Positions 16,511 through 25,460 are shown, numbered from the stretch's first letter. The stretch: 64,000 nt of DNA from Schaalia sp. JY-X169 (GCF_014069575.1 NZ_CP059675.1:1488001-1552000); one strand, 5' to 3'. The notes: generated by a model not told the origin, from the letters alone. A program made the numbers and translations.

Positions 16511-17664
16511 TGCAAGACCCACTACAGCAGTGGTTTGACGCCATCTGCCTTTTCACGAAGCCACTGGTTGAAGATCCCGACGATGACGACGGTGAGGCCC
16601 TCACACTGTTCGCACAGCAGGCCCTCGCGGCGTCCAACTCGAAGTCAGCGGCTGTTTTTATGCCGACGGTTGGTGGTGTGTGGCTCTGTGAGGCCGCAGC
16701 CGCCTTTTCGGATGAGGGCGGGGCGGCAGCGTCCGCGCTGATTGGGGCCGCTTTCGACCTTGGGGACGCGCAACGCCAGCTGCTCACCGAGGGCGAGACA
16801 CTTCCACTGGGGCCCCAGCTCTTCGTCCCATTGAAGATACAGGGGGCCCTGCAGGGCTGCCTGGTCCTTGAGCGAGCCGAACAAGATCTTCCGTTCACCA
16901 GTTCGGACCGCCAGTTGGCGATGGCTTACGGCCGTCAGGGTGCACTCGCCCTCGACCTGATCGGTTCCCGTCAGGCACACGACCTCGCAGTGCTATTTGA
17001 AGAGCGGGACCGCATCAGCCGTGACCTGCACGACCTGGGGATTCAGCACCTATTCGCCACCGGGATGCTCTTGCAGAAACTCAAGGCAGAAGTTGATGCC
17101 GGCCTCTCCCCCCGCAAGACAAAGAACGGCCTGCAGGAGGCGATGGAACGACTTGACGAAGCGGTGCACCAGATTCGTAACATCGTGTATCGCCTGCGGG
17201 ACGAGGACGCCTCAGTTGGGCTTGTTGACGCGGTAGAACGTGAAGCCACCGTTGCCCGATCAAACCTGGGCTTCGCACCAACGATCACATTTGAGGTTGA
17301 TGAGGTGCAGATTCGGCCGGGCTCGCAAGAGATGCAGCAGCTAAGGACGCGCGCTCCCGAACTCGTCAACGAGTCGTTGTCCGAGGACGTTGTCGCGGTT
17401 ATCCGCGAGTCGCTAACAAACATTGCACGCCACGCGGGAGCCCACTCAGCTCAGGTGAAAGTCAGCCTCTTTGGAGCCGGGCCAACCGGTGAAATCGAGG
17501 TTCTCATCGTTGATGATGGGGCTGGAGTCGACCCGAGCCAGTCAAGAAGTTCTGGCATTGCAAACATGCAACGACGGGCCACAAACCACGGCGGGTCATT
17601 TGCCGTTGGTGCGGGTCCGCGGGGACGGGGAACCTCACTGGTGTGGCGTAGCCCGCTTGAGTAG
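16510..17664 (+). CDS. GAF-domain sensor histidine kinase, NarL-type partner
   Basis: A soluble histidine kinase of about 384 residues with no membrane segment. It has an N-terminal GAF-like region (about 40-165), a HisKA_3 dimerisation domain with the phospho-acceptor His in ISRDLHDLGIQHLF, and a HATPase domain with N box VIRESLTNIARHAG, VDDGAGVD and GIANMQRRA. The family resembles DevS/DosT, but the GAF part contains no histidine, so heme binding as in DevS is unlikely. The GTG at 16510 has an AGGAG site and overlaps the cydC stop by one base, supporting co-transcription with the bd oxidase genes. The likely partner regulator lies convergent at 17778. Redox or oxygen sensing is an inference from context. 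Confidence 0.88.
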   Translation: MQDPLQQWFDAICLFTKPLVEDPDDDDGEALTLFAQQALAASNSKSAAVFMPTVGGVWLCEAAAAFSDEGGAAASALIGAAFDLGDAQRQLLTEGETLPLGPQLFVPLKIQGALQGCLVLERAEQDLPFTSSDRQLAMAYGRQGALALDLIGSRQAHDLAVLFEERDRISRDLHDLGIQHLFATGMLLQKLKAEVDAGLSPRKTKNGLQEAMERLDEAVHQIRNIVYRLRDEDASVGLVDAVEREATVARSNLGFAPTITFEVDEVQIRPGSQEMQQLRTRAPELVNESLSEDVVAVIRESLTNIARHAGAHSAQVKVSLFGAGPTGEIEVLIVDDGAGVDPSQSRSSGIANMQRRATNHGGSFAVGAGPRGRGTSLVWRSPLE

Positions 17665-17684
17665 CTACCCGAGGCACCGCGCCG

Positions 17685-17764
17685 CGAAATGTATACGTGG
17701 GGAACCAATGTGCGTCTGGGGTACTAACCCCAGAGCACCATCCGCTCCCAACATATACATTTCG
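17685..17764. repeat. Dispersed 80-bp palindrome, copy 2
   Basis: The arms are CGAAATGTATACGT (17685-17698) and ACATATACATTTCG (17751-17764), with one mismatch. The inner hairpin CTGGGGT-ACTA-ACCCCAG spans 17716-17733. This copy lies alone in the 113-bp gap between two convergent genes, so on either strand it would form a long hairpin at the 3' end of a message. Confidence 0.9.
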
Positions 17765-17777
17765 TTAATCCGAGGTG

Positions 17778-18446
17778 CTAGCCCGCGCTCCCCTGGCGCC
17801 ACGGTACCGAACGCTGCGAGGCAACCCAGGCAGCAACCTGGGTTCGCCGCTGCAAGCCCATCTTTGAAAGCAGGGAGGTGATGTGGTTTTTCACGGTCTT
17901 CTCCGCGATCCCCAGGTGTTCACCAATCTCACGGTTCGACATACCATCACCGATGAGGTCGAGAACCCGCCTCTCAGACGGGGTGAGTGACGCTGTCGGA
18001 TCATTGGACTCAGCTTGGCGCCGGGTAACTGTCGCAGCATCGAGCATTACGCGGCCCTCCGAGACCGCGGCGATAATATCGTTGATCTCGCTTCCGCGAA
18101 TCGTCTTCAGAATGTACGCGCGTGCTCCGGCATCGAGCGCCTCCGACACTGCCGCATCATCGTCGAATGTCGTGAGGACAATCGGCTTCGCATCAGGGTT
18201 GAACTGTTTGAACCCCTTCATCACGTCGATACCTGTACCATCGGGGAGTTGCAGATCAACAAGCAGCACGTCGGGACTCACTATCGCACCGCGGCGCAGC
18301 GCGTCCTCAACAGATCCCGCTTCCGCAACCACCTGAAAGCGTGGATCCCTATCAACAATGTCCGCGATACCTCGACGGACGATCTCATGGTCATCCACAA
18401 TCATGACGCGAACGACCAGGCCTGGAGACTCGACGTTTCTATTCAC
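17778..18446 (-). CDS. NarL/DevR-type response regulator
   Basis: A two-domain regulator. The receiver domain has the acidic pair VDDHE, the phospho-acceptor Asp in LLVDLQLPDG, and Lys in AYILKT. The C-terminal LuxR-type helix-turn-helix reads LTPSERRVLDLIGDG through AEKTVKNHITSLLSKMG, close to DevR. It faces the GAF histidine kinase, with which it probably forms a two-component system. The start is uncertain: I give the GTG at 18446 (222 residues); another GTG at 18485 would add 13 residues and an ATG at 18404 would begin right at the receiver fold. No strong ribosome binding site decides it. Confidence 0.88.
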   Translation of the reverse strand: MNRNVESPGLVVRVMIVDDHEIVRRGIADIVDRDPRFQVVAEAGSVEDALRRGAIVSPDVLLVDLQLPDGTGIDVMKGFKQFNPDAKPIVLTTFDDDAAVSEALDAGARAYILKTIRGSEINDIIAAVSEGRVMLDAATVTRRQAESNDPTASLTPSERRVLDLIGDGMSNREIGEHLGIAEKTVKNHITSLLSKMGLQRRTQVAAWVASQRSVPWRQGSAG

Positions 18447-18560
18447 CGCTCCATGATACGGGAAAAAAGTCCCAGGATATGCCACCTTCTTGCACGTCTG
18501 TGCCGGGAACAGCTAGTCGTACTACCCAGGGGTCGGGATGTTGGTCCCCGGAGTCGCAGG

Positions 18561-19418
18561 TTAGTCCGGAAGCTTCTGACATTCGGCGCAGAAATGGTGA
18601 GAGCGCCCATTGATGACCTGACGTTCAACCGGATGTCCACAACGTTTGCACGGCTCTGCCTCACGCCCGTATACCTGTAGCGATCGAGCAAAGTACCCCG
18701 GATCACCGTCAGTATTCAGGTAGAGCGCGTCGAAGGAAGTTCCCCCTACTGCGACCGCCTCTGTCATTACGTCGCGGGCGGCCTCAACAACGTTGGTAGC
18801 AGTTGCGGACGACATGGTGTCGGAACGAACCAAACCATTGATACCTGCTCTAAAGAGCGCTTCATCGGCATAGATGTTGCCGATCCCAGAGATCACAGTC
18901 TGGTCAAGCAAAACAGTCTTGATGAACCTTCGGGTCCGCAGCATTGGCGTGGTCCACAGTTCAAGAGGAGCGTCCTCCAAAGGGTCGGGAGCGATGCTCC
19001 GTGCTACTTCCGGAACTAAGCGGCCTGTCGCGTCCTCAACTAGTCGTGAAATCGTCAGGTGACCAAACATGCGTGGGTCAATAAATGAGACCTTCTGACC
19101 GTCATCCATTGTCAAACGGACGTGCTCATGGCGCCCCAACCCGTCTGAAGACCCCTCGAGAATACGAACGTGTCCCGACATTCCAAGGTGGATGACGAGG
19201 GCGGAGTCGGCCTCGTCAAACTCCATCCACATGAATTTCCCACGGCGTTCAACCGCTGTGACCTGTGAGTTGGTGAGGTGTGCGTGAAGATCCACCATTC
19301 CCTGAGGGTTGTTGCGGACCAAACGTCCTCCACCACCCTCGACAGAGACAATTCGGTGCCCGCGCAAATGACGGTCGATGCCGCGACGGATCGTTTCGAC
19401 CTCTGGCAGTTCAGGCAT
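18561..19418 (-). CDS. mutM: Formamidopyrimidine-DNA glycosylase
   Basis: Fpg/MutM removes 8-oxoguanine and formamidopyrimidines and nicks the abasic site. The start is fixed by chemistry: the second residue, Pro in MPELPEVE, is the catalytic nucleophile, so translation must begin at the ATG at 19418. The 285-residue protein has the catalytic Glu in the same motif, the helix-two-turn-helix QTVISGIGNIYADEAL, and a C-terminal zinc finger CKRCGHPV...HHFCAECQ. It overlaps the end of rnc by eight bases, the usual actinobacterial rnc-mutM order. Confidence 0.96.
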   Translation of the reverse strand: MPELPEVETIRRGIDRHLRGHRIVSVEGGGGRLVRNNPQGMVDLHAHLTNSQVTAVERRGKFMWMEFDEADSALVIHLGMSGHVRILEGSSDGLGRHEHVRLTMDDGQKVSFIDPRMFGHLTISRLVEDATGRLVPEVARSIAPDPLEDAPLELWTTPMLRTRRFIKTVLLDQTVISGIGNIYADEALFRAGINGLVRSDTMSSATATNVVEAARDVMTEAVAVGGTSFDALYLNTDGDPGYFARSLQVYGREAEPCKRCGHPVERQVINGRSHHFCAECQKLPD

Positions 19419-20130
19419 GCACATCCTTGGTGAGGATCTCAAGGCCGACATGCGCCGCCATATTCTCAGCAATCTTCTTGGAGCGCCCCTGCCCCTGGGC
19501 GACACTGCGGCCATCGACCAGCAGGTCAGCAGTGTAGTAGCGATCATGGTCGGGGCCACTCCCGGTGACAACAAAGTCGATGTCTCCGAGGTTTCTATCC
19601 CGCACAAGTCGGGCCAAAGGAGTCTTCCAGTCAGCGACAGCCTCCGGCTCTCCGGCCTTGTCAATGAGTGGTGTGAGGTGTTGGAGAAGCGCCTTACGAG
19701 TTGGTTCAAGTCCGTTTGAAAGGTAGGTCGCCCCAATCAGGGCTTCCACTGTGTCGGAAAGAATCGAGGCCTTGTCGCGGCCGCCCGTCTTGTTCTCACC
19801 AACACCCAGGAGGATGAATTCACCGAGTCCGATGCTTCGCGCCAACTCAGCCAGAGGCTTCTGTGAAACAACTGAAGAACGTAACCGTGCGAGGTCGCTT
19901 TCTGGCACGTCCGGGAAACGATGGTAGAGCTCATCAGTAGTGATGATGGACAAGACCGAATCCCCAAGAAACTCAAGCCGCTCATTATTGCCAGCTAGGC
20001 CGGCCTCATTGGCGAAAGACCTATGGGTAAGCGCCAGGATCAGCAGCTCGGGATCAATGGCGGCTCCCCAAGCATGCACCAACGCGTCGGCATCGGGGTT
20101 TGCCGCACCAGACGGCGATGCCTTAGTCAT
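19411..20130 (-). CDS. rnc: Ribonuclease III
   Basis: RNase III cuts double-stranded RNA, including rRNA precursors. Its 239 residues contain the catalytic signature NERLEFLGDSVL near residue 50, the second acidic cluster DTVEALIGATYL, and a C-terminal double-stranded RNA binding domain (DWKTPLARLVRD to AAHVGLEIL). The ATG overlaps the stop of the yceD gene by eight bases, so no rpmF lies between them, although that gene is usually found here in bacteria. Confidence 0.97.
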   Translation of the reverse strand: MTKASPSGAANPDADALVHAWGAAIDPELLILALTHRSFANEAGLAGNNERLEFLGDSVLSIITTDELYHRFPDVPESDLARLRSSVVSQKPLAELARSIGLGEFILLGVGENKTGGRDKASILSDTVEALIGATYLSNGLEPTRKALLQHLTPLIDKAGEPEAVADWKTPLARLVRDRNLGDIDFVVTGSGPDHDRYYTADLLVDGRSVAQGQGRSKKIAENMAAHVGLEILTKDVHA

Positions 20131-20707
20131 TGTCTACGTCAAGCAGCGACTGGAGGGACGCAAAACGTGGGTCGACAATCTCGTGTGAGTGCCCTGGTTC
20201 CGCATCGCGCCAGCGAATCCCACAGTGCTCGCACATCCCCTCGCAATCCTCACTGCACAGAGGCTGTAAAGTTACGTCACCGAAGAGGGCGTCCCTCAAC
20301 AGTGGTTCAAGATCCACACTGTCTTGCTCAATCAGGTAGTCAGGATCAAGTTGGTCTCCTTCAACCTCAACGTCCTCGCGGTCATCGGACTTGCGAGTTC
20401 GGGATCGGTTGCTTGAAGCGGTTTGCATGTAAAGTTCGCCAGCGTTGATCTCAACCGGCACAGTGGTCGGATCGAGGCAACGGACACACTCCCCCGCAAG
20501 CTCGGCATTGCCTTGCATTTCGACATAAACGCCCTCGTCGACGCTTGTTACAGCAACGGTCAATGGCAGTGTCGTGCCCGGGGTCAAGGTGAGCACATGG
20601 GTACCCCAACCTTCAGGCACCTGCCACGTCACCTCACGCTCCGTGCGGGAACCGGTGCGGCGCGGCTGGTCCCGCAGTGAAAGCCGCAAGTCAGTCTTCT
20701 CAGTCAT
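20123..20707 (-). CDS. YceD family (DUF177) protein
   Basis: A 194-residue protein of the YceD/DUF177 family, linked in other bacteria to 23S rRNA accumulation and usually co-transcribed with rpmF. Four conserved cysteines near the middle and end can be seen: CVRC, and the CSEDCEGMCEHCG cluster, which looks like a metal site. The neighbours are a SepIVA-like gene upstream and rnc downstream. The missing rpmF is the oddity. The family is sure, the molecular role less so. Confidence 0.88.
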   Translation of the reverse strand: MTEKTDLRLSLRDQPRRTGSRTEREVTWQVPEGWGTHVLTLTPGTTLPLTVAVTSVDEGVYVEMQGNAELAGECVRCLDPTTVPVEINAGELYMQTASSNRSRTRKSDDREDVEVEGDQLDPDYLIEQDSVDLEPLLRDALFGDVTLQPLCSEDCEGMCEHCGIRWRDAEPGHSHEIVDPRFASLQSLLDVDND

Positions 20708-20747
20708 GTCAACTCTTCTCTTCTACGGCACCCGATAGGGTGGCCGA

Positions 20748-21512
20748 TCAGTCGAGATTGATGTTAGCCGCCTCGTCAACCCTTTCACGATCTGACAGTG
20801 CGCGAAGCCCCGCCTCTGTGCGGCGCAAAAGGTCGTTGAGCAGGCTTGACGTCTGTTCAAGAGAGTTTGCAACGTATGATTCGGCCCCTTGACGAAGGCC
20901 CGCGGCTTCACGCTTAGCCTGCATGACCAGGTCTCGGGCCCGCTGCTGCGAGATCTCCGTAATTTGGTCGGCAGACACCAAGCGGTCGGCCTGCGCGTGC
21001 GCGTCAGCAAGCAAGGCTTCAACCTCGGACGTTGCCCGTGCCTTCACCGTTGCGGCCTCTTCATTGGCACGTCCAACCTTGCGTTCTGCCTCATCAACTG
21101 CTTCAGCTAGGAGAGCATCGGCTTTACTGCGCGCATCATCAAGGAGCGTGCGTGCCTTCAAAGATGCCTCGGCAACCGCTGCCTCTGCGACATCGTCAGC
21201 CCTGCCAAGAACGGCATCAGCATCCGCAACAACTGCGTCAGCGACAACCAGGTCATCTGGAAGCGCTTCGCGCGCCTGATTCACTAGGTCAAGGATCTCC
21301 GCTTTGTTGAGGACAATGTTTGCGGAAAGTGGCACGGCGCGCGCAGACTCAACAAGAATTTGGATTTGGTCGAGTGCCGCGATAACAGTGGACGGACCGT
21401 ATGATCCGCCCTCCGCGTAAATGTCCCTATCTTCCAGCGTCCCAGCATCATCATTTGCCGGGGGGGTGACATCAAGGGGGGCGTGGTCTTCTGAATCGTA
21501 TCGTTGCGGCAT
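20748..21512 (-). CDS. DivIVA-like coiled-coil protein (SepIVA-type)
   Basis: A 254-residue acidic protein that is almost wholly alpha-helical with a long Ala-rich coiled coil (KARTLLDDARSKADALLAEA through KREAAGLRQGAE). Its position between coaD and yceD matches the mycobacterial gene sepIVA, a DivIVA-family division and envelope regulator. The ATG at 21512 (MPQRYDSE) has AGGAG five bases upstream, which I prefer to the longer start at 21590. An alternative reading is a generic cell division initiation protein; enzymatic activity is not expected. Confidence 0.75.
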   Translation of the reverse strand: MPQRYDSEDHAPLDVTPPANDDAGTLEDRDIYAEGGSYGPSTVIAALDQIQILVESARAVPLSANIVLNKAEILDLVNQAREALPDDLVVADAVVADADAVLGRADDVAEAAVAEASLKARTLLDDARSKADALLAEAVDEAERKVGRANEEAATVKARATSEVEALLADAHAQADRLVSADQITEISQQRARDLVMQAKREAAGLRQGAESYVANSLEQTSSLLNDLLRRTEAGLRALSDRERVDEAANINLD

Positions 21513-21552
21513 CGGCGCTCCTGTATCAAGACTCTCTATTGTTCGCGTGCAC

Positions 21553-22125
21553 TCACGAAACCGGGCGCTGCTTCCCGGCTCCATCCTCACGGTCCTTCGC
21601 TTCTTCCAAGTCTAGGGTCGAAGCGTTCGATTGCTGGGACAATTCGCTGTGTCTGCCGTCAATGGCGGCCGCCACCAGAGGTGGGACCAGCCCCTCCAGA
21701 GGAGCACCGTACCTGGCCAGCTCCCTGACGATTGATGAGGACAGGGTTGCCCACTGCGAGTCTGCTGGCAAGATCAGCGTGTCGATGCCAGAAAGCTTGC
21801 GGTTTACCGCTGCCTGAGTGTATTCCCATTCCCAGTCTGCGGACGAGCGGCTTCCTTTGATAATGACGGTCGCACCAACGTGCTCTGCGTAGTCTGTCGT
21901 CAACCCCTCGAACTGCCCGACCGAAACGTTATCCAGCTCCAGCTGATCTTCCACTGTGCGCCGCAACAGCTCCACCCTCTGCGCAACTGACATCCAGCCC
22001 GGCTTCGCCATGTTGAAGCCAACGGCCACAACAACGTGATCAAAAATCTGGGCCGCTCTGGTGATCAGGTCCAAATGCCCGTTTGTCACGGGGTCGAAGC
22101 TGCCTGGAAAGAGTGCCGTCACCAT
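21553..22125 (-). CDS. coaD: Phosphopantetheine adenylyltransferase
   Basis: CoaD makes dephospho-CoA from 4'-phosphopantetheine and ATP, the fourth step of CoA synthesis. The nucleotidyltransferase motif GSFDPVTNGHLDLI and the C-terminal SSSIVRELARYG mark the family. The first 160 residues cover the normal enzyme; a further 30-residue polar tail (ELSQQSNASTLDLEEAKDREDG) is unusual. The tail reaches past the next gene's possible upstream start, and the SepIVA-like gene begins 41 bp beyond its stop. It lies downstream of rsmD, the usual rsmD-coaD pair. Confidence 0.96.
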   Translation of the reverse strand: MVTALFPGSFDPVTNGHLDLITRAAQIFDHVVVAVGFNMAKPGWMSVAQRVELLRRTVEDQLELDNVSVGQFEGLTTDYAEHVGATVIIKGSRSSADWEWEYTQAAVNRKLSGIDTLILPADSQWATLSSSIVRELARYGAPLEGLVPPLVAAAIDGRHSELSQQSNASTLDLEEAKDREDGAGKQRPVS

Positions 22126-22134
22126 GGGGTTATC

Positions 22135-22704
22135 CTAGGCTTCACTTGCTGCCAACCCCAGGTACCACGCCGCGGTATCACCCCAGCGCTTGCCTGAGAG
22201 CACCGTAAGTTCAGGGGGAATAGTCGGCTCGGGCGATCTTCCATCCCGCTCCAAAACAATCGTGGCATCCACGTGGAGGTGCGGAAGCAGAGCCTCAAGC
22301 ACCCCACTTACCTCCTGTTCGGTGCAACTGTACGGGGGATCAATGAAAACGAGGTCGAGTCCTTCCCGCGTTGGCCGGGCACGCTTCAGATAGTCGGTGA
22401 CGTCACTTGTGGCTACCGTGAGCACGTCCTGGACCCCGCAGCTCTGGGCGTTCTTGCGAACTACTGCGCTGGCTGCAGGAGACTTTTCCACGGCTACGGC
22501 GTCTGCCGCGCCCCTGGACAGTGCTTCCAAAGCCAATGCGCCAGAACCCGCAAATAGGTCAAGAACGTGTGCATCCTCAACTGCGCCCCACCCAAGAAGC
22601 CTAGAAAAAATAGCTCCTCTCACCTTGTCCGAGGTCGGTCGAGTCCCCTGAGAGGGAATTTCGAGCCTGCGCCCCTTTGCGGCCCCGGCGATGATGCGTG
22701 TCAT
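22135..22704 (-). CDS. rsmD: 16S rRNA m2G966 methyltransferase RsmD
   Basis: RsmD methylates G966 of 16S rRNA. It has MTRIIAGAAKGRRLEIP at the start, TRPTSDKVRGAIFSRL, the SAM-binding DLFAGSGALALEALSRGA, and the catalytic DPPY motif (VFIDPPYS). The ATG at 22704 lies four bases after the recG stop, with AAGGA upstream. The length of 189 residues is normal. It forms an operon with recG and coaD. Confidence 0.95.
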   Translation of the reverse strand: MTRIIAGAAKGRRLEIPSQGTRPTSDKVRGAIFSRLLGWGAVEDAHVLDLFAGSGALALEALSRGAADAVAVEKSPAASAVVRKNAQSCGVQDVLTVATSDVTDYLKRARPTREGLDLVFIDPPYSCTEQEVSGVLEALLPHLHVDATIVLERDGRSPEPTIPPELTVLSGKRWGDTAAWYLGLAASEA

Positions 22705-22708
22705 TCGC

Positions 22709-24931
22709 CTAGTTCCTTTCCAGCCACACGGCCTCAGTCCCGAGAGAGGCTTGGACAGCGCTTGCCAGCGCACTGCTGCCAAGTAGCGCAGGGTCATCCG
22801 CAAGGATGCTGCGCGCAACCCCACGCGCCGCGGCAATCGTAGCGCCATCGGAGCGTACTGAGAGGAACTTTAGCCCTGAGAAACGTCCCGACTGCGATTG
22901 CCCCAGAACATCCCCCTCACTGCGCAACCTCAGGTCAATCTCCGCAAGCGTGAACCCGTCTGTCGTTGTTGCGATGGCGTCAAGCCGTTCTTCAGTCACC
23001 GGTGATTGCGTTGGGCTATGAACGAGCAGGCAGACACTCTGGGTCGTTGATCGCCCCACCCTGCCTCTAAGTTGGTGCAATTGGGACAGACCGAACCGTT
23101 GAGCTCCAAGGACGATCATAAGTGTCGCCTCTGGTACATCAACCCCCACTTCTATCACTGTGGTTGCGACGAGAATCGGTGCCTCACCAGAAGCGAACTG
23201 TGAGAAGGCCGCCGCATTTTCTTCGGGGCTTCTGCGTCCGTGCGCAAGTCCGACACGAATGCCGTCTAGCTCAGGCATGGACCGGAGGTTTTCTGCCACC
23301 ACTTCTGCGGCTGGCACGTCGGAGCCAACGGTGCCGTCACCGGGAACGTCGTCGCCCTCAGCCTCGATGGTGACTTCCTCCCCAAGGCCGTCACGGCCGA
23401 GGTCCGAGCTGGCTTCGCCCCCGTCAATCCTGGGGCAGACCACATACACGCGGCCGCCTTTTTCAACTTCCTCCTTTGCGCGGCTCCATATGCGTTTCAT
23501 CCACGCGGCGTTTGTGTTGCTGACCAAATGTGTCTCTACGGGCAGCCTGCCCGGAGGCATCCCCTTCATGAGAGTGACGTCAAGATCCCCGAATACAGTC
23601 ATGGCAATGGTTCGAGGGATTGGGGTAGCCGTCATGACTAGGAGGTGTGGGGTCCATTCCCTACCTTCCCGCAGGTACTCCCTCTGTGCCACCCCGAAAC
23701 GATGCTGTTCGTCAACGACCAGGAGCGCAAGCTGGGGGATTTCCACCCCCTCTTGGATTAGTGCGTGTGTGCCGACAACGATCCCGGCTTCACCCGCCGC
23801 TAGGCGCAAGAGAGCCTCATTCTTTTCCGCCTGTGAGCGTTTTCCGGTCAGGAGATGCAGTGGAACATCAAGACCCGCGCGGGTCAGGAGATCACCTAGG
23901 GACGAATAATGCTGGCGAGCCAGCACCTCTGTTGGGGCAAGAAGTGCGGCCTGGAAACCATTCTCAACAGCCGAAACCATCGCCAAGAGGGCCATGACGG
24001 TTTTCCCAGCGCCTACATCCGCTTGAAGCAAACGTTGCATCGGGACTTGCAGGGCCAGGTCTGCTGAGATCTGTCCCCACGCTTGAATCTGGGATTCTGT
24101 GAGAGAGAACGGGAGCCCATTGATCAGGGCCTCAACACTGCCTGCCCCACCGTCGTGAGGTGCCAATGGGTGAGCCTTCCTCACCAGGTGCCCCGCGGCA
24201 TCCCTGCGGCCTGAAAGGAGCGCGGTCTGCAAAACCAGAGCCTCTTCCCAAGCGAGGGTTCGCTTTGCGGTTTCCCAATCAACTGTGGCTTCAGGTTGGT
24301 GCATATTTCGCAGTGCAGCTGGCGCGGACATCAGACTGTAGCGGGCGCGCACCTCATCCGGGATAACCTCGGGGATCTGACTGTCATCAAGCCGCTCCAG
24401 AACCGTGCCGATCAGCGCACTGACTTTCCACGAGGGGAGGCCGCCAACCGCCTTGTAAATGGGAATGGGACGCCCTGCACGCCTAGCAACCGCCTCAGGC
24501 GACGAATCCTCAAGCTCCTCAAATTCGGGCTGCACCATCTGCAGCTTGCCTTGGAACTCCCCGATCTTCCCCGATACCAGCACCGTTGAACCCGGCTTGA
24601 GGAGACGTTGGTGGGGGGCAAGCATGTAGCGGTTCTTCGCGAAGAAGGTGCAGGTGAGGCGCTGGGTTCCATCCGTTACGTCAACCATCAGACGTACCCC
24701 CTGTCCCGATCGGTTCGAAACCAGATTTGCGTTCACCACCTGAACCAGAAGCGTTGCTTCTTCACCAACCTTGAGCCACTGGATGTTGGTGAGCCGTCCC
24801 CAGGAGTAGTAGCGCCTTGGCGAATAGTAGACAAGATCACGCACAGTCGACAGCCCGCCGTCAGCCAACCGCCTGACCGCAGCTTTGCCGACGCAGAGCG
24901 TCAACGGTGTCTCAAGACCTACCGCGTCCAT
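22709..24931 (-). CDS. recG: ATP-dependent DNA helicase RecG
   Basis: RecG remodels stalled replication forks and Holliday junctions. It has an N-terminal OB-like wedge (TLLVQVVNANLV region), Walker A DVGAGKTVMALLA, DEQH box VVDEQHRFGVAQRE, motif III TATPIPRTIAM, and the C-terminal VGRSTTQS region. I selected the ATG at 24931 (740 residues) because AGGAAG lies seven bases upstream; a TTG at 24967 would add 12 residues. An acidic insertion of about 40 residues (GGEASSDLGRDG to VGSDV) in the helicase C half is an extra compared with the family. Confidence 0.95.
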   Translation of the reverse strand: MDAVGLETPLTLCVGKAAVRRLADGGLSTVRDLVYYSPRRYYSWGRLTNIQWLKVGEEATLLVQVVNANLVSNRSGQGVRLMVDVTDGTQRLTCTFFAKNRYMLAPHQRLLKPGSTVLVSGKIGEFQGKLQMVQPEFEELEDSSPEAVARRAGRPIPIYKAVGGLPSWKVSALIGTVLERLDDSQIPEVIPDEVRARYSLMSAPAALRNMHQPEATVDWETAKRTLAWEEALVLQTALLSGRRDAAGHLVRKAHPLAPHDGGAGSVEALINGLPFSLTESQIQAWGQISADLALQVPMQRLLQADVGAGKTVMALLAMVSAVENGFQAALLAPTEVLARQHYSSLGDLLTRAGLDVPLHLLTGKRSQAEKNEALLRLAAGEAGIVVGTHALIQEGVEIPQLALLVVDEQHRFGVAQREYLREGREWTPHLLVMTATPIPRTIAMTVFGDLDVTLMKGMPPGRLPVETHLVSNTNAAWMKRIWSRAKEEVEKGGRVYVVCPRIDGGEASSDLGRDGLGEEVTIEAEGDDVPGDGTVGSDVPAAEVVAENLRSMPELDGIRVGLAHGRRSPEENAAAFSQFASGEAPILVATTVIEVGVDVPEATLMIVLGAQRFGLSQLHQLRGRVGRSTTQSVCLLVHSPTQSPVTEERLDAIATTTDGFTLAEIDLRLRSEGDVLGQSQSGRFSGLKFLSVRSDGATIAAARGVARSILADDPALLGSSALASAVQASLGTEAVWLERN

Positions 24932-25214
24932 TTCCCCACTTCCTAAGCTGCCATCTTCTTCAGCCAAGTCTTACACTAGGTTCCGACATAATCGATTCTC
25001 GAGGCCGGATACGCCGATTGGGACTCGACGAGGCGACAAGTGTGGGCGACTCTACAGCGCTTTTTGGGCCCGGTTGTTTGTCCATGTAACCCTGATTCGG
25101 CTAATCTTGCTTAGTTGCTTCTTCGACGCGCGGTCTAACCCGCCCGATGTGGGGGCGGAATGGTCATCAGTCAAGATGGCGATTTAGACTTTTGGAACTA
25201 ATGAGGAGGACCCC
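24932..25214. other. Divergent region between recG and rpmB
   Basis: About 280 bp that should hold the promoters of recG (minus) and rpmB (plus). No gene, repeat or clear operator is visible. A GAGGAGGA ribosome binding site lies directly before rpmB. Confidence 0.5.
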
Positions 25215-25406
25215 GTGGCCTCGGTATGCGATATCTGTGGAAAGGCTCCGCAGTTCGGCAAGTCGGTCTCGCACTCGCACGTGCGCACGAACCGCCGTTT
25301 CAACCCCAACATCCAGCGTGTTCGCGCCCTGGTGAACGGGGAAACGAAGCGTATGAACGTTTGCACCACCTGCATCAAGAGCGATCGCGTCCAGCGCGCA
25401 GCGTGA
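25215..25406 (+). CDS. rpmB: 50S ribosomal protein L28, zinc-binding form
   Basis: L28 of 63 residues with the family core GKSVSHSHVRTNRRFNPNIQ. Two CxxC pairs, CDIC near residue 5 and CTTC near residue 51, mark the zinc-binding form, not the cysteine-free paralogue made under zinc shortage. The start is GTG with a strong GAGGAGGA site. It is transcribed alone and ends in a clear terminator. Confidence 0.97.
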   Translation: MASVCDICGKAPQFGKSVSHSHVRTNRRFNPNIQRVRALVNGETKRMNVCTTCIKSDRVQRAA

Positions 25407-25427
25407 CACGTAGTCGTAGCAGACACT

Positions 25428-25460
25428 GATCCCCCACCTTTTGGCGGGGGATCTTTTGTT
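25428..25460 (+). terminator. Intrinsic terminator after rpmB
   Basis: GATCCCCC and GGGGGATC form a strong 8-bp stem around ACCTTTTGGC, followed by TTTTGTTG. It lies 22 bp after the rpmB stop. Confidence 0.9.
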
